DNA from: Terrilactibacillus laevilacticus
GTDB lineage: Bacteria > Bacillota > Bacilli > Bacillales > Sporolactobacillaceae
Assembly (NCBI RefSeq): GCF_006517395.1
Contig: NZ_VDCY01000019.1
Location: 1-48,536, forward strand
Reading direction: 5' to 3'
DNA: 48,536 nucleotides
Within the stretch, counting starts at the first letter, position 1. Each line of letters starts with the position of its first letter. The position numbers were made by a program, and so were the translations under genes. Below the pieces are notes generated by a model. It was not told the origin of the DNA. It did not search any database and saw only the letters and a program-made list of their open reading frames with translations. Positions 25,569 to 34,731 of this stretch are shown here, piece after piece.

Positions 25569-25934
25569 CTACTTTTGGTGATACAAAGTGCCATCTTTGT
25601 TGTATTCCGATGCTTCACTACTATATTTTTCTATATATTTTTGATTTACATCATTCCATCCATAATCAATGTAATTTGCTTTATCCTTTTTGAAAATTAC
25701 CATAACTTGATAAGGTAACCTTCCACCCTTCTCCCAATTATAATCTACTCTAATTTTAAAAATATCTTTCTGAGAATATCCTTCTTTTTGTAACTCCCAC
25801 ATAGTTGCAGAAAGAATTTTTTCCCGTTCTTTAATATCACCAGTTGTATATTTTTGGAACCATAATAGTCCGATAATGATTAATAATAAGATTATAAACA
25901 AAGTTACGATAGTATTACCTATCTTTTTCTTCAT
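25569..25934 (-). CDS. DUF3139-like membrane-anchored protein
   Basis: 121 residues: a single N-terminal transmembrane segment (NTIVTLFIILLLIIIGLLWF) followed by a small extracellular domain with YSQKDIFKIRVDYNWEKGG and a C-terminal HYQK-type tail. This is the layout of the DUF3139 family common in bacilli, of unknown function. The start ATG follows GGGGGATAAG. It is a single gene. Confidence 0.7.
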   Translation of the reverse strand: MKKKIGNTIVTLFIILLLIIIGLLWFQKYTTGDIKEREKILSATMWELQKEGYSQKDIFKIRVDYNWEKGGRLPYQVMVIFKKDKANYIDYGWNDVNQKYIEKYSSEASEYNKDGTLYHQK

Positions 25935-26011
25935 ACTCTTATCCCCCAGTTATGTAAAATAGAAAAATGAACCAATTTAAAGAATTATACCATAATCTAA
26001 AAACATACTAT

Positions 26012-26035
26012 AAATTCGGGTGGTGAAAGGCCCAT
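26012..26035. repeat. REP-like left arm
   Basis: AAATTCGGGTGGTGAAAGGC, followed within 10 bp by a yvrJ fragment; no right arm remains. Confidence 0.6.
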
Positions 26036-26040
26036 AAGAC

Positions 26041-26099
26041 TATTTCAGCAGCTGCCGAACACGATTGTCCAGACATTTCCGAAGGATAAAATGTCGTAA
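26041..26099 (+). pseudogene. yvrJ C-terminal fragment
   Basis: Reads IQQLPNTIVQTFPKDKMS and stop, against IQQLPNAIVQTLPKDKVS in the intact yvrJ at 22912-23076. The nucleotides are about 90 percent alike over this stretch. The rest of the gene is missing upstream, where a REP arm begins. Confidence 0.75.
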
Positions 26100-26103
26100 A
26101 CAA

Positions 26104-26134
26104 AGCCCCATACCATCATCACGTGTATGGGGCT
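26104..26134 (+). terminator. Intrinsic terminator after the yvrJ fragment
   Basis: AGCCCCATAC pairs with GTATGGGGCT followed by ATTTAC and a later T-run. It is the old gene's terminator. Confidence 0.7.
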
Positions 26135-26281
26135 ATTTACTCTTTTTGACATTAGCTTTGCACAAACATTATCTTTGATTGTCAAGTAGTTTTGTGGAAA
26201 AACGTGTTTTCAAGGCATAAAAAAATCCTTATAATTAGGTTTGGTAGTTCTGTCCAAATCCTAATATATAAGGAATATCTC

Positions 26282-27532
26282 ATGGACAAGAATAACATAA
26301 AACCTACAATTAATGAACTATTTGATGCAATTAATAAAAAAACTTTTTCCAAGCTAATTAACGTGATTGATCTTGACAAATATGTTAAGAAATTGACAGC
26401 TTATAAGTTCCTTCAACTCTTAATCATTGCGCAATTGAATGAAACGAAAAGCTTAACGCGATTATCCAAAAAGCTTAGAGACACGAAGGAACTCCAAACT
26501 CACATACAGTTTGAGGCGATAAGTACATCCCAACTGTCAAGAAAGCTTGGGCAATTGTCACCGAAGTTATTTGAAAAAATCTTTCACCATTTGGTCTTTA
26601 AAATTCAAGCTCAAATGAAGAATAAGCCACTTGTCCGTGATATCGGTCGTCTGCACGTGATTGATTCTTCAACCATGAGCATGAGTTTGAGCCAGTATCC
26701 TTGGGCGAGGTTCAGAAAAACAAAAGCTGGCATTCGCCTTCACCTTCGTGTCGTTGTGACGAAAGAGATCACTGCTCCTGACAAAGCCGTACTGTTACCT
26801 GCTACACACGCTGATCGAACACAGATGAATGCATTGATTGAAATCGATCCTGATGCGATTTATTTGTTTGATCGTGGTTATACGGACTATAAACAGTTTG
26901 AGCGCTTATGCCATGAAAAGGGTCGTTTTATTACACGTGTGAAGAAAAACGCTCAAATTGAGGTGCTTTCTGAACAAGTTCCTGATCCATCCCAACACAT
27001 TTTTAAAGACCAAGACGTCTATCTCGGAAAAGAAATAACAGGAACGAAAATGACACAACCTTTACGACTGATTGAAACAAAGGATATCGAAGGAAATCTC
27101 GTCACGATCATAACCAACTGCTTTGATTTATCAGCTAAAGAGATTGGCGACCTTTACCGTTATCGGTGGAAGATTGAAACGTTTTTCAAATGGATGAAGC
27201 AACACTTAAAGATCAAAACCTTTTATGGACAGAGTCAACATGCCGTTTATAATCAAATATGGATCGCACTCATCACATACTGTCTACACGTTTTACTTCA
27301 ACAGAAAGTGGGTTATAAGGGCCCTCTACTCGAAGTAAACGACACATTGAAAAACCTTTTATTTCAAGGGTTTGATACTTTTGTTCGATCACTATTCAGA
27401 TCCCCAACTCGAACGTCAAAAGGACGTAGAAAATATGACTGGGAGAACGAATTTCTCCTGATCGAGCAGCAGTTTAACGAAGGTGAGGTGAGCCATTTAA
27501 ACGACTTAGTGTACGACCCATTGTTCTTATAA
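26282..27532 (+). CDS. IS4-family transposase
   Basis: 416 residues from the ATG at 26282, seven bases after AAGGAA; the frame is open further upstream without a site. The DDE triad is visible: Asp128 in HVIDSS, Asp197 in YLFDRGYTDY and Glu299 in the YRWKIETFFKWMKQHLK box, which matches the IS4 Y-(2)-R-(3)-E-(6)-K signature. There is no frameshift, so it could be active. I could not fix the inverted terminal repeats by eye; the element probably spans roughly 26150-27570. Its left flank begins just after the terminator of the yvrJ fragment. Confidence 0.9.
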   Translation: MDKNNIKPTINELFDAINKKTFSKLINVIDLDKYVKKLTAYKFLQLLIIAQLNETKSLTRLSKKLRDTKELQTHIQFEAISTSQLSRKLGQLSPKLFEKIFHHLVFKIQAQMKNKPLVRDIGRLHVIDSSTMSMSLSQYPWARFRKTKAGIRLHLRVVVTKEITAPDKAVLLPATHADRTQMNALIEIDPDAIYLFDRGYTDYKQFERLCHEKGRFITRVKKNAQIEVLSEQVPDPSQHIFKDQDVYLGKEITGTKMTQPLRLIETKDIEGNLVTIITNCFDLSAKEIGDLYRYRWKIETFFKWMKQHLKIKTFYGQSQHAVYNQIWIALITYCLHVLLQQKVGYKGPLLEVNDTLKNLLFQGFDTFVRSLFRSPTRTSKGRRKYDWENEFLLIEQQFNEGEVSHLNDLVYDPLFL

Positions 27533-27684
27533 AATGGAAAAAAGAAATAGTTTACAAATTATGGATCAGATCTACCTCTTATATCCTTGCTTTCCTTTTT
27601 TTATTCAGTGTATAAAATATGTATCTGAATATTCAATCATAAAATGATTTCTTCCAAAAAAACAATTGACACAAAGAATTTAAT

Positions 27685-28629
27685 TTAATGCAACGCTAAT
27701 GTCTTTTTGATATAAATAATTTTCGACAAAATCTGGGCGGTGGCAGTAGAATCAAATATTTCAGACGTACATTGACTCATTGCTTTAATGAAGGCTTTGG
27801 TTGCTGGGGTCGTCTCTTCAAATGAGTGGGTGATCATTCTAACATCGACATCAATAGGTGGATGAATGGCCTTGACAACCAAGTTATGCGGCTGCGAAGC
27901 AAGTGAAAATATTGAAATAATACCGATGCCCAATTTATTTTCAACCATACGTACGAGGGTTTCCGTATTTTGCACGATTAAATTGTTCTTTAAATCGCAA
28001 TGACTTTTTTCATATAGTTTATCTAATGTAATTTCTTGTCCGCTTTTACAAAAGATTAGTTCATGCTGATTCTCTCGTAAATTAATCTTATTTTCCTCGC
28101 TCAATCGATGATCTTCCGGAACAACTGCGACGATATGATCTGTATAAAGAGCTTCAGATTCAAAAGAATCAAATGGCGCGGCAACAATGCCCATATCGAC
28201 GACGCGATCCTCGACCCATTCTTTAATTTGATTGGACGAGCCTTCCACTAATTTAATTTGAACATGGGGATACTGCAAACGAAATGTTGCAAGAACCTTA
28301 GGCAATATATTGGCGGTTACTGTGGGCACAGAGCCTATTTTAACTGTACTTCCGATTAAATTATTCTCATAATCGGCGATTTGATAAATTTTATCTTCGA
28401 TGGATTGCATTTGTCTAGCCAATTTGAGAATGTCTTTTCCCACATCGGTAAGCATAAGCCCCTGTTTCTTATCCCTAATGAAGAGCCTGACATGAAGCAT
28501 ATCCTCTAAATTCTTCAATGCTTTACTAACAGCTGGTTGCGAAATGAAAAGTTCTTTAGAAGCGTTCGTAATATTCATGGTTTCTGCTACTTTAATGAAT
28601 ATATACAAGTTATTCATATTCATAACCAT
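27685..28629 (-). CDS. LysR-type transcriptional regulator
   Basis: 314 residues. The winged helix-turn-helix is at the N-terminus (NLYIFIKVAETMNITNASKE, LFISQPAVSKALKNLE) and the effector domain at about 90-290 (VKIGSVPTVTANILPKVLA). It is divergent from an EamA-type exporter, 95 bp away, which is the classical layout for a LysR gene and its target. The last about 20 codons (STATAQILSKIIYIKKTLAL) are translated from a REP-like element that lies in the gene's 3' end, so the original C-terminus was probably replaced. The start at 28629 follows GAGGAG. Confidence 0.88.
   Translation of the reverse strand: MVMNMNNLYIFIKVAETMNITNASKELFISQPAVSKALKNLEDMLHVRLFIRDKKQGLMLTDVGKDILKLARQMQSIEDKIYQIADYENNLIGSTVKIGSVPTVTANILPKVLATFRLQYPHVQIKLVEGSSNQIKEWVEDRVVDMGIVAAPFDSFESEALYTDHIVAVVPEDHRLSEENKINLRENQHELIFCKSGQEITLDKLYEKSHCDLKNNLIVQNTETLVRMVENKLGIGIISIFSLASQPHNLVVKAIHPPIDVDVRMITHSFEETTPATKAFIKAMSQCTSEIFDSTATAQILSKIIYIKKTLALH
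27707..27750. repeat. REP-like element inside the LysR 3' end
   Basis: A TAATGTCTTTTTG half-arm at 27710 and TTTTCGACAAAATCTGGGCG from 27720 continuing GTGGCAGTAGA. It is read through by the LysR frame on the minus strand. Confidence 0.65.
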
Positions 28630-28724
28630 TTAGTTATCTCCTCTTATAAAAATATGTATTTTGCTTATAATCCAATATATCATAATATGGTTTTAATAGG
28701 AAATTTAAGTGAGGAGATTTAATT

Positions 28725-29708
28725 ATGAAGAAAAACATTATTTATATAGTGATATGCAGTGTCCTAATTAGTTCAATGGAGATCAATCTCAAAATTGCAG
28801 GGGCTTCATTTAATTCGATTCAGTTGACCTTTCTCCGGTTTCTCGTTGGTGGGCTCATTTTATTACCCTTCACAATCTGGTCGTTGAAGAAACGAGGTTT
28901 ATCTTTAAAAGCCAGACATTGGGGTATTTTCGCCTTAAATGGATTAATTCTTGTCGTGGTTAGTATGACGTTTTATCAATTAGGGGTGGATTATACCAAA
29001 GCATCGACAGTGGCCGTTTTATTTAGCAGCAATCCCATTTTCGCCTTGATTCTTTCCTCCCTATTTTTAAAAGAAAAATTATCAAGATCTCTAATCATAT
29101 CAATGATTCTTTCGGTTATTGGTCTTATCGTTATCGTGAATCCAATAAACTTAACCGACCCTGCCGGCATTACTTTTGCAATTCTAGGTGCTATGGTATT
29201 CGGACTATACAGCTTCGTTTCCAAATGGGCGGCCATGTATAAAGGAATCAATGGCATGACGATGACTGCCTTTTCTTGCATTATAGGTAGTTTGGAATTG
29301 CTTGTCCTCATCGTCCTTACGCATGTTTCTTTTATAAAAAATGAAATCATGCAACATCCGGCATTAGCATCATTTAAGGAAATTCCTGTTATCCATGGTC
29401 TAGCTTGGCATGATATCCTCGTGCTCCTACTCGTAGGAATAGGTAATACAGGCATTGCTTTTGCCCTTTATTTTGTCATCATGGAACGTTCGAATCTGTC
29501 CATGGCATCGCTGCCTTTCTTTATCAAACCGGCTCTCGCTCCTATCATGGCATTTTTTATTTTATCTGAAACATTTACCGCTAATCTTGTTATTGGCATT
29601 ATCATTATACTTGTTGGATCAGTACTGACTGTATATGGGAATAGACTAATTGCCAAGCCTTCCGATTCATTAAATCATCATCGTAAGTCTCAAATTAATG
29701 AATACTAA
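28725..29708 (+). CDS. EamA/DMT-family transporter
   Basis: 327 residues with ten predicted transmembrane helices in two EamA repeats (about 1-145 and 155-305), the drug/metabolite transporter layout. The N-terminal LISSMEINLKIAGASFNSIQ and the TFLRFLVGG segment are typical of exporters of amino acids or other small metabolites. The substrate is unknown. It starts behind GAGGAG and shares a 95-bp divergent promoter region with the LysR gene, which probably controls it. Confidence 0.85.
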   Translation: MKKNIIYIVICSVLISSMEINLKIAGASFNSIQLTFLRFLVGGLILLPFTIWSLKKRGLSLKARHWGIFALNGLILVVVSMTFYQLGVDYTKASTVAVLFSSNPIFALILSSLFLKEKLSRSLIISMILSVIGLIVIVNPINLTDPAGITFAILGAMVFGLYSFVSKWAAMYKGINGMTMTAFSCIIGSLELLVLIVLTHVSFIKNEIMQHPALASFKEIPVIHGLAWHDILVLLLVGIGNTGIAFALYFVIMERSNLSMASLPFFIKPALAPIMAFFILSETFTANLVIGIIIILVGSVLTVYGNRLIAKPSDSLNHHRKSQINEY

Positions 29709-29740
29709 TGTTTGAAGCATCATCTGAAATATTAATCTTG

Positions 29741-29763
29741 ACTTTTTGCGGTACCTGTCACCA
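29741..29763. repeat. REP-like right arm
   Basis: CTTTTTGCGGTACCTGTCAC followed by CACAAACAC, as at 25066-25090. Confidence 0.7.
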
Positions 29764-29887
29764 CAAACACAAAAATCGAAACATTTTTTTCAATTCAAAT
29801 CACTCAATTAAATTAGAGTGACTTTTTCAAAGGATTATAGGATATTTATGTTAAACTTTAATAAATATCAAAATATAGGAGTAAAAT

Positions 29888-30676
29888 ATGATGAATTTAA
29901 AAGATGTTTTTTCACTTGATTTTGCATACCTTGAGACCTTTGCAAAACGAATAGAAACGTCCTGGGGTGCAATTTTTTACAATGAAAGTCATCCGAATTA
30001 TTATGACGCAAATCACGCTCACATTAGTGATGCTATTGATAATCCAAAGTTAATAATTGATGAAGTAAAAACTTTTTATAATTCTAGAAAAATCATACCT
30101 AGATTTTATATTTATAACTTAGATGCTCAACAAGAATTGGTTGACAAACTTAAATCGAATCATTTCGGTTTCGAAGAATTAATCAATCCTGTTCAATTGT
30201 GGGAACAAAAGGTTTTGGAAAAGGAAAATCGCAAGGAAATTTCTATTGAATTGGTTACAAAAAAGAATTATTCTGAAGCGTTAAATATTGAATGCAGTAT
30301 TACAGAATTTGGGGGCAAAGCAGTTAGGGAAAAGGCTTTTGAGGTAGAATTTAATCATCCTAGTTTTATACATTATTTACTTCGGTACAATGGAATTGCC
30401 TGTGCAACAGCTTGTATTTTTATCAATGATAATCAGGCACGGATGGAAAGTGTTGCAACTCTGGAGGCTTACAGGGGGCAAGGATTAATAGGTGAATTGA
30501 TTCATTATATTCAATCAGAAGTTGCTAAGAAAGAGTTAGAAAACCTTTGGGTGTTTCCTATTAACGAAAAAATAGAAAAAGTCTATCAAAAATATGGATT
30601 TAAAACCGTTGCAAAACTGAAAATGGGACACGCCTTTTTAGGGGGAAGAAGCATAAAAGAAATTCAGGGATATTAA
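29888..30676 (+). CDS. GNAT-family N-acetyltransferase
   Basis: 262 residues. The C-terminal half carries the GNAT core: MESVATLEAYRGQGLIGELI contains the acetyl-CoA loop R/Q-x-x-G-x-G/A (RGQGLIG), and NEKIEKVYQKYGFKTVAKL is the usual final helix-strand. The N-terminal half (about 1-110) is a diverged or degenerate GNAT-like repeat. The substrate is unknown. The ribosome binding site is TAGGAG. It is a single gene with its own terminator. Confidence 0.8.
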   Translation: MMNLKDVFSLDFAYLETFAKRIETSWGAIFYNESHPNYYDANHAHISDAIDNPKLIIDEVKTFYNSRKIIPRFYIYNLDAQQELVDKLKSNHFGFEELINPVQLWEQKVLEKENRKEISIELVTKKNYSEALNIECSITEFGGKAVREKAFEVEFNHPSFIHYLLRYNGIACATACIFINDNQARMESVATLEAYRGQGLIGELIHYIQSEVAKKELENLWVFPINEKIEKVYQKYGFKTVAKLKMGHAFLGGRSIKEIQGY

Positions 30677-30714
30677 TTTTGGTTAAAGAATTAGCGAAGC
30701 AATAAATAATAACG

Positions 30715-30740
30715 GAGCTTGGAATACTTTTTCCAAGCTC
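30715..30740 (+). terminator. Intrinsic terminator
   Basis: GAGCTTGGAA pairs with TTCCAAGCTC, followed by ATTTCTATTT. Confidence 0.75.
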
Positions 30741-30760
30741 ATTTCTATTTCAAACCTAAA

Positions 30761-31122
30761 CTACTTATACCAAATCAACCGTATTTCCTGTTGTTAATTT
30801 TTTGTTAAAACATTTGCGAATTGTTATGCGAATTCGGTTGTGAATTGGTGTTTTGCACCTCTAAACCGAACCCGTTAAAAGCCGATATGAGTGTTTTTCT
30901 GTTTATGAGGCAAAAGGTATTATTCTCTCATCTTAGTAGAAACCAAGGTATTATCTCACTTTCGAATTCATGCTTTGATGGGCGAGTTGCTATCACCTAT
31001 CAAAAACTACGAAGCTACTAAAGAAAATTAAGGGGCAACAACTTTAAATACAATAAGCTACTCAAAAGACGTTATTTAAAGTGCTTTTTTAGGAATATTT
31101 GGGTGGTAGCCGTCACCCAAAC
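30761..31122. other. Intergenic stretch ending in a REP-like left arm
   Basis: Holds no supportable gene. GGAATATTTGGGTGGTAGCC at 31091 is a REP-like left arm, and CGTCACCC touches the stop of the next gene. Confidence 0.4.
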
Positions 31123-32070
31123 CTATTCAAAAAATTGTTTCATAATTGGATTGAAGTAGATCATTCTTTGATTTGTTTTTCCTCTAAATTTTATTTCTAT
31201 TGTAAATGCTTGTAATGGAATAAAATAGAGAATTCCGTTATCAAGATCCACTTCTATTTGCCCATTATATTTATTATAAATTTCTTGTAGTTGTTTTTCT
31301 TTTTCCAGTTTGATGGCAGTGGACTTGGCTTTAATTTCTGCTTTTTTCTCTTCACTTATACCCATGCGCTTTGCCCGCTTATCATTTTCGTTCTGCAGCT
31401 CTGTATAGTAGTTTGTTATTCTCGTTATATCTTTCTCGAATGCATGAGAATTTTGGGATTGACTGTGTTGCTGCTCTGCCTTTTGTTTCACATAATTTGT
31501 TGCTTGTTCCAAAAGCTTTGTCATGTCGACTTCTACAGGAATGGGATAGGTATAGAGCGATTTCTGTTGATAGGTCATCCGATTTTGATTATCTTTCATC
31601 GTTTCATCTATACTACCCGCTAACACATTAATCCAAACTTGGTCCAACATTTCATTTTTTTCATCCGTTAGATGGGTTAATTGATAGTGAAAAACAGCCC
31701 ATATCCCCATTATGGGTTTTTCCTCAATAATCTCGATCTTACCGGATTCATGCATAAGAAAATCAGTTATCTTCTTTAATGGATTCCCTACTTCCAGTCG
31801 GTCTATTTCAACAAAACGCAGTGTGCTTAGTGTCTTTTCTTGAACAATGGTAAGTAGTTGCTCTAGAATATAGCTCCCAAACGTAACAAACTCTGCATCT
31901 GGATTTTCCTGTGCTACTTCATAATCAAAAGCTAAACGAATTTCGAATCTATTTTGAAAATAACCCGTATATTTTTCTGGTATGAGTACATGGCATAATG
32001 CGTATTCTAGAGGTTCCACGAATCCGCCAAGCTCGTCTATAATTTCGGTTACAAATTGCTGCAGCTGCAT
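31123..32070 (-). CDS. Partner protein of the SNF2 ATPase, unknown family
   Basis: 315 residues with no signal or membrane segment. About 195-275 is strongly charged and probably coiled-coil (NYVKQKAEQQHSQSQNSHAF, then EKKAEIKAKSTAIKLEKEKQ). It is flanked by mixed alpha/beta regions; the C-terminal ILYFIPLQAFTIEIKFRGKT looks like a small beta domain. I do not recognise the family. It follows the SNF2 gene by 30 bp on the same strand with its own AGGAGG site, so the two are co-transcribed. It may be a substrate- or DNA-binding subunit of the ATPase. Confidence 0.7.
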   Translation of the reverse strand: MQLQQFVTEIIDELGGFVEPLEYALCHVLIPEKYTGYFQNRFEIRLAFDYEVAQENPDAEFVTFGSYILEQLLTIVQEKTLSTLRFVEIDRLEVGNPLKKITDFLMHESGKIEIIEEKPIMGIWAVFHYQLTHLTDEKNEMLDQVWINVLAGSIDETMKDNQNRMTYQQKSLYTYPIPVEVDMTKLLEQATNYVKQKAEQQHSQSQNSHAFEKDITRITNYYTELQNENDKRAKRMGISEEKKAEIKAKSTAIKLEKEKQLQEIYNKYNGQIEVDLDNGILYFIPLQAFTIEIKFRGKTNQRMIYFNPIMKQFFE

Positions 32071-32100
32071 CGTAATCCTCCTATCAATTTATAGATTCCG

Positions 32101-34128
32101 CTAAAATAAATCATTGTCCAAGTCCTTTTGTTTTTTCCATTTTTGTTTATTTTCCAGCAGAACTTGTCCAATTTGGTCCAACTCAGACTGAACCTCTTCT
32201 GTTGTTTCTGCGTTCGCCCAGGCGTTCATCACCAATTCCGAGAAATCTTCCTTTTCCTCTAAATCGCCAAGAATCGCATCTACTTTCCCAACGACTAGCT
32301 CGAACATATTAATTTTTCGATCTAATAAGTCCAATATATAGTATTCAATCGTGTCTTTGGAAGCGAGATTATAGACAAATACATCCTTCTCTTGTCCAAT
32401 ACGATGAATCCGGCCAATCCGCTGCTCAATTGCCATCGGATTCCATGGCAAATCAAAGTTAATCATGCCATGACAAAACTGTAGATTTCTTCCTTCCCCG
32501 CCAACTTCCGTACTCACTAATACATCCGCTTTTTCTTTAAAGAAGGCAACCTGCTCTTCCTTCTCTTTGCGCCGCAATCCACCGTGGAACTCTGCTACAT
32601 GTAATCCGTGGTTTCTTAATAGCCTGCTTAAATAAGCTTGTGTTGTGGCATACTTAGTGAAAATAATCATCTTGTCGCCAAATTCCCTCAAAATAGAAAG
32701 GAGTTCCTCTACTTTCGCGTTGGTTTCCGTTTCATTTTGAGCAATCGTATTTGCCCGGTCAAGAAATCTTTTCATTACCTTTCGATCAAATGACGATAAT
32801 TTCTCATTCGCATAAAGCCTTTCTAACGAAGGGATAATGGCCATTGTCGAACTACCGATCTGCTCTTGCAGACTCTTCAGTTGAAAGCGATTCAAAACAG
32901 GATGCTGCTCTTTATAATGATTGCGGATAAATGTACTAATATCATCGTATAACTGCTTTTCCTGATCTGATAATATCACCGTTCTTGTATGGGCAAATCT
33001 TTTCGTAAACGTGACATCGACATTGCTCCGTTTATTGCGTATCATCACATCTGCCAAAAGATTCTTAAGTATATCTGCATTTTTTACTTCAATGCCATCT
33101 CGACTTTCCACAAAATTCTTTTTAAAATAGCGGTATGTTCTTAATTGTCCTGGTTTTAATAGGGTGATTAAATTGTATAGCTCTTCAAGATGATTCTGAA
33201 CAGGTGTTGCGGTCAGCAAAAAGATGTATTTCTTATTAATCGCGTTAACAAATTGCCATTTTTGTGTAGCCCTATTTTTCAAATGGTGGGCTTCATCTAC
33301 AATCACTAAGTCAAACTGCTGCGCAGTGATGGCTTCCCGATAATTCTTTCGTTTGGCCATATCTATCGAGGCGATGACTTTCGGATAATGCCCCCAAGCC
33401 TCGTCTCCCATTTTTTTAAAGTCAGGATCATCGGCTCGTATAAAATCTTGATTAAACTTCCTTTTCATTTCATTTTCCCATTGTCCGACAAGGGATGACG
33501 GCACGAGTATTAAAATCTTTCGAACTAATCCACGCATGATGTACTCCAGCATAGTCATCCCAGCTTCCACGGTTTTCCCAAGTCCGACTTCATCGCTTAG
33601 TAGCACCCGTCCCTTAAAGCGATTAATCACAGATTTAACGGTATTCGTTTGGTATTCAAATGGTTCAATTTCCCGTACATAAGGCAAACAAACAAGCTCC
33701 TCTTGTTTTGCTCCCACTTTAAATAGTTGAGCAATTTGGTATAGCTGAAACCATTTATCCGGAATGCTCGTAAAACCCACAATCGAATCAACTACTTTTT
33801 TTGTATGTTCTGTATTATGATATTCGGAAACTAGAGGCTCTGAAGGAGGAATATCCGGAGCAACTACTGTAATTCCCTTGTCTTCTGTGAATTCAATTGT
33901 CAACCATTCAGAAGAATAATGCGCAAAGAACCCTTTTATTCCTCTCCCTTGGAGGAGCTCTTCTTCCCAATTAATAGAAAATTTCCTGCGTAATCCTTTA
34001 TCATTTTCCATTTCAAATACATCATCTGCGATATCCATTTGTTTAAAAAAATGAATCAAACCTACATCCATTTCCATTGCTTGTAAATCAAAGAGTTCAC
34101 GATTTAGTGCAAATAAATACCTCTCCAT
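32101..34128 (-). CDS. SNF2/RapA-like DNA-dependent ATPase
   Basis: 675 residues of helicase superfamily 2. The SNF2 motifs are complete: FEYQTNTVKSV (Q-like), LLSDEVGLGKTVEAG (Walker A), VIVDEAHHLKN (DEAH box), FLLTATPVQN (III), KMIIFTKYATTQAYL (IV), LVSTEVGGEGRNLQ (V) and QRIGRIHRIGQ (VI). The layout is like RapA or the stand-alone SNF2 enzymes of bacilli such as YqhH; it lacks the Zn-finger SWIM domain. It translocates on double-stranded DNA to displace bound proteins. With its partner (31123-32070) it forms a two-gene unit next to the accessory island. Housekeeping and defence roles are both possible. Confidence 0.88.
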   Translation of the reverse strand: MERYLFALNRELFDLQAMEMDVGLIHFFKQMDIADDVFEMENDKGLRRKFSINWEEELLQGRGIKGFFAHYSSEWLTIEFTEDKGITVVAPDIPPSEPLVSEYHNTEHTKKVVDSIVGFTSIPDKWFQLYQIAQLFKVGAKQEELVCLPYVREIEPFEYQTNTVKSVINRFKGRVLLSDEVGLGKTVEAGMTMLEYIMRGLVRKILILVPSSLVGQWENEMKRKFNQDFIRADDPDFKKMGDEAWGHYPKVIASIDMAKRKNYREAITAQQFDLVIVDEAHHLKNRATQKWQFVNAINKKYIFLLTATPVQNHLEELYNLITLLKPGQLRTYRYFKKNFVESRDGIEVKNADILKNLLADVMIRNKRSNVDVTFTKRFAHTRTVILSDQEKQLYDDISTFIRNHYKEQHPVLNRFQLKSLQEQIGSSTMAIIPSLERLYANEKLSSFDRKVMKRFLDRANTIAQNETETNAKVEELLSILREFGDKMIIFTKYATTQAYLSRLLRNHGLHVAEFHGGLRRKEKEEQVAFFKEKADVLVSTEVGGEGRNLQFCHGMINFDLPWNPMAIEQRIGRIHRIGQEKDVFVYNLASKDTIEYYILDLLDRKINMFELVVGKVDAILGDLEEKEDFSELVMNAWANAETTEEVQSELDQIGQVLLENKQKWKKQKDLDNDLF

Positions 34129-34140
34129 GTGATAGTCCCT

Positions 34141-34506
34141 ACTTTTTATGTCTGGTTTTAATCATAGTTTAGCATAAATGACAAACATGCTGTATGTAGA
34201 AGCCGGAACATTTATTGGAAATGATTCGAGTAAAATTCTAGTAACTTCAATTCTCTCTTGATTCGGAAGGTACTGGGACGTAAACCTAAGGAATTGTATA
34301 TAGTTAATAGTGAATGAACAAAAAATAATACATTGGTAACTTTTGTAGAAGATGATATTCGCCACGTTATATGTCCTAAAAATAGAAAATAAGTTAGGAA
34401 ATGAATTAAGAAACATCTTTCATGAAGACTTATCCTTATTACAAGACGAATTTCGATAATTACAATTGAACATACTAGGGAAAGCGAAAACAAATAAAGC
34501 GAAGTG
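34141..34506. other. Degraded stretch between the SNF2 gene and the MITE
   Basis: Two short plus-strand open pieces (YVEAGTFIGNDSSKILVTSI near 34190, and LENKLGNELRNIF-type sequence near 34385) are separated by stops. They look like debris of an old gene that I cannot name. Confidence 0.3.
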
Positions 34507-34511
34507 TTTAA

Positions 34512-34664
34512 GAGGTTGTTCAAAAAGTCACCAAATGATAAGCTACGAATCTCGGCGCCTGCTTGTTTTTCTGGTCCTCATGTAGCAAAAACCTGCATTC
34601 CGGTCTCAAAAAAGCTCCGCCTTTATCTTCTTGCTTCCAATTTGCCACCTATTTGAACACGCGC
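34512..34664 (+). mobile_element. MITE-like element, copy 3 (153 bp, internally deleted)
   Basis: Ends GAGGTTGTTCAAAAAGTCAC and CACCTATTTGAACACGCGC; perfect 5-bp target duplication TTTAA (34507-34511, 34665-34669). The left half matches copy 2 (CTCGGCGCC, TTTTTCTGGTCCTCA); about 120 bp of the centre is missing. Confidence 0.75.
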
Positions 34665-34731
34665 TTTAATTGGTGAATTAGGATATAAGAGTAAAGCACA
34701 TATGACTAGTAAGCATATATATCGTGGGTGG

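Noticed and set aside
31123-32070. Identification of the SNF2 partner as YqhG
   Set aside because: The B. subtilis SNF2 gene yqhH does lie next to yqhG, but this sequence does not resemble YqhG as I remember it, so no name is given.
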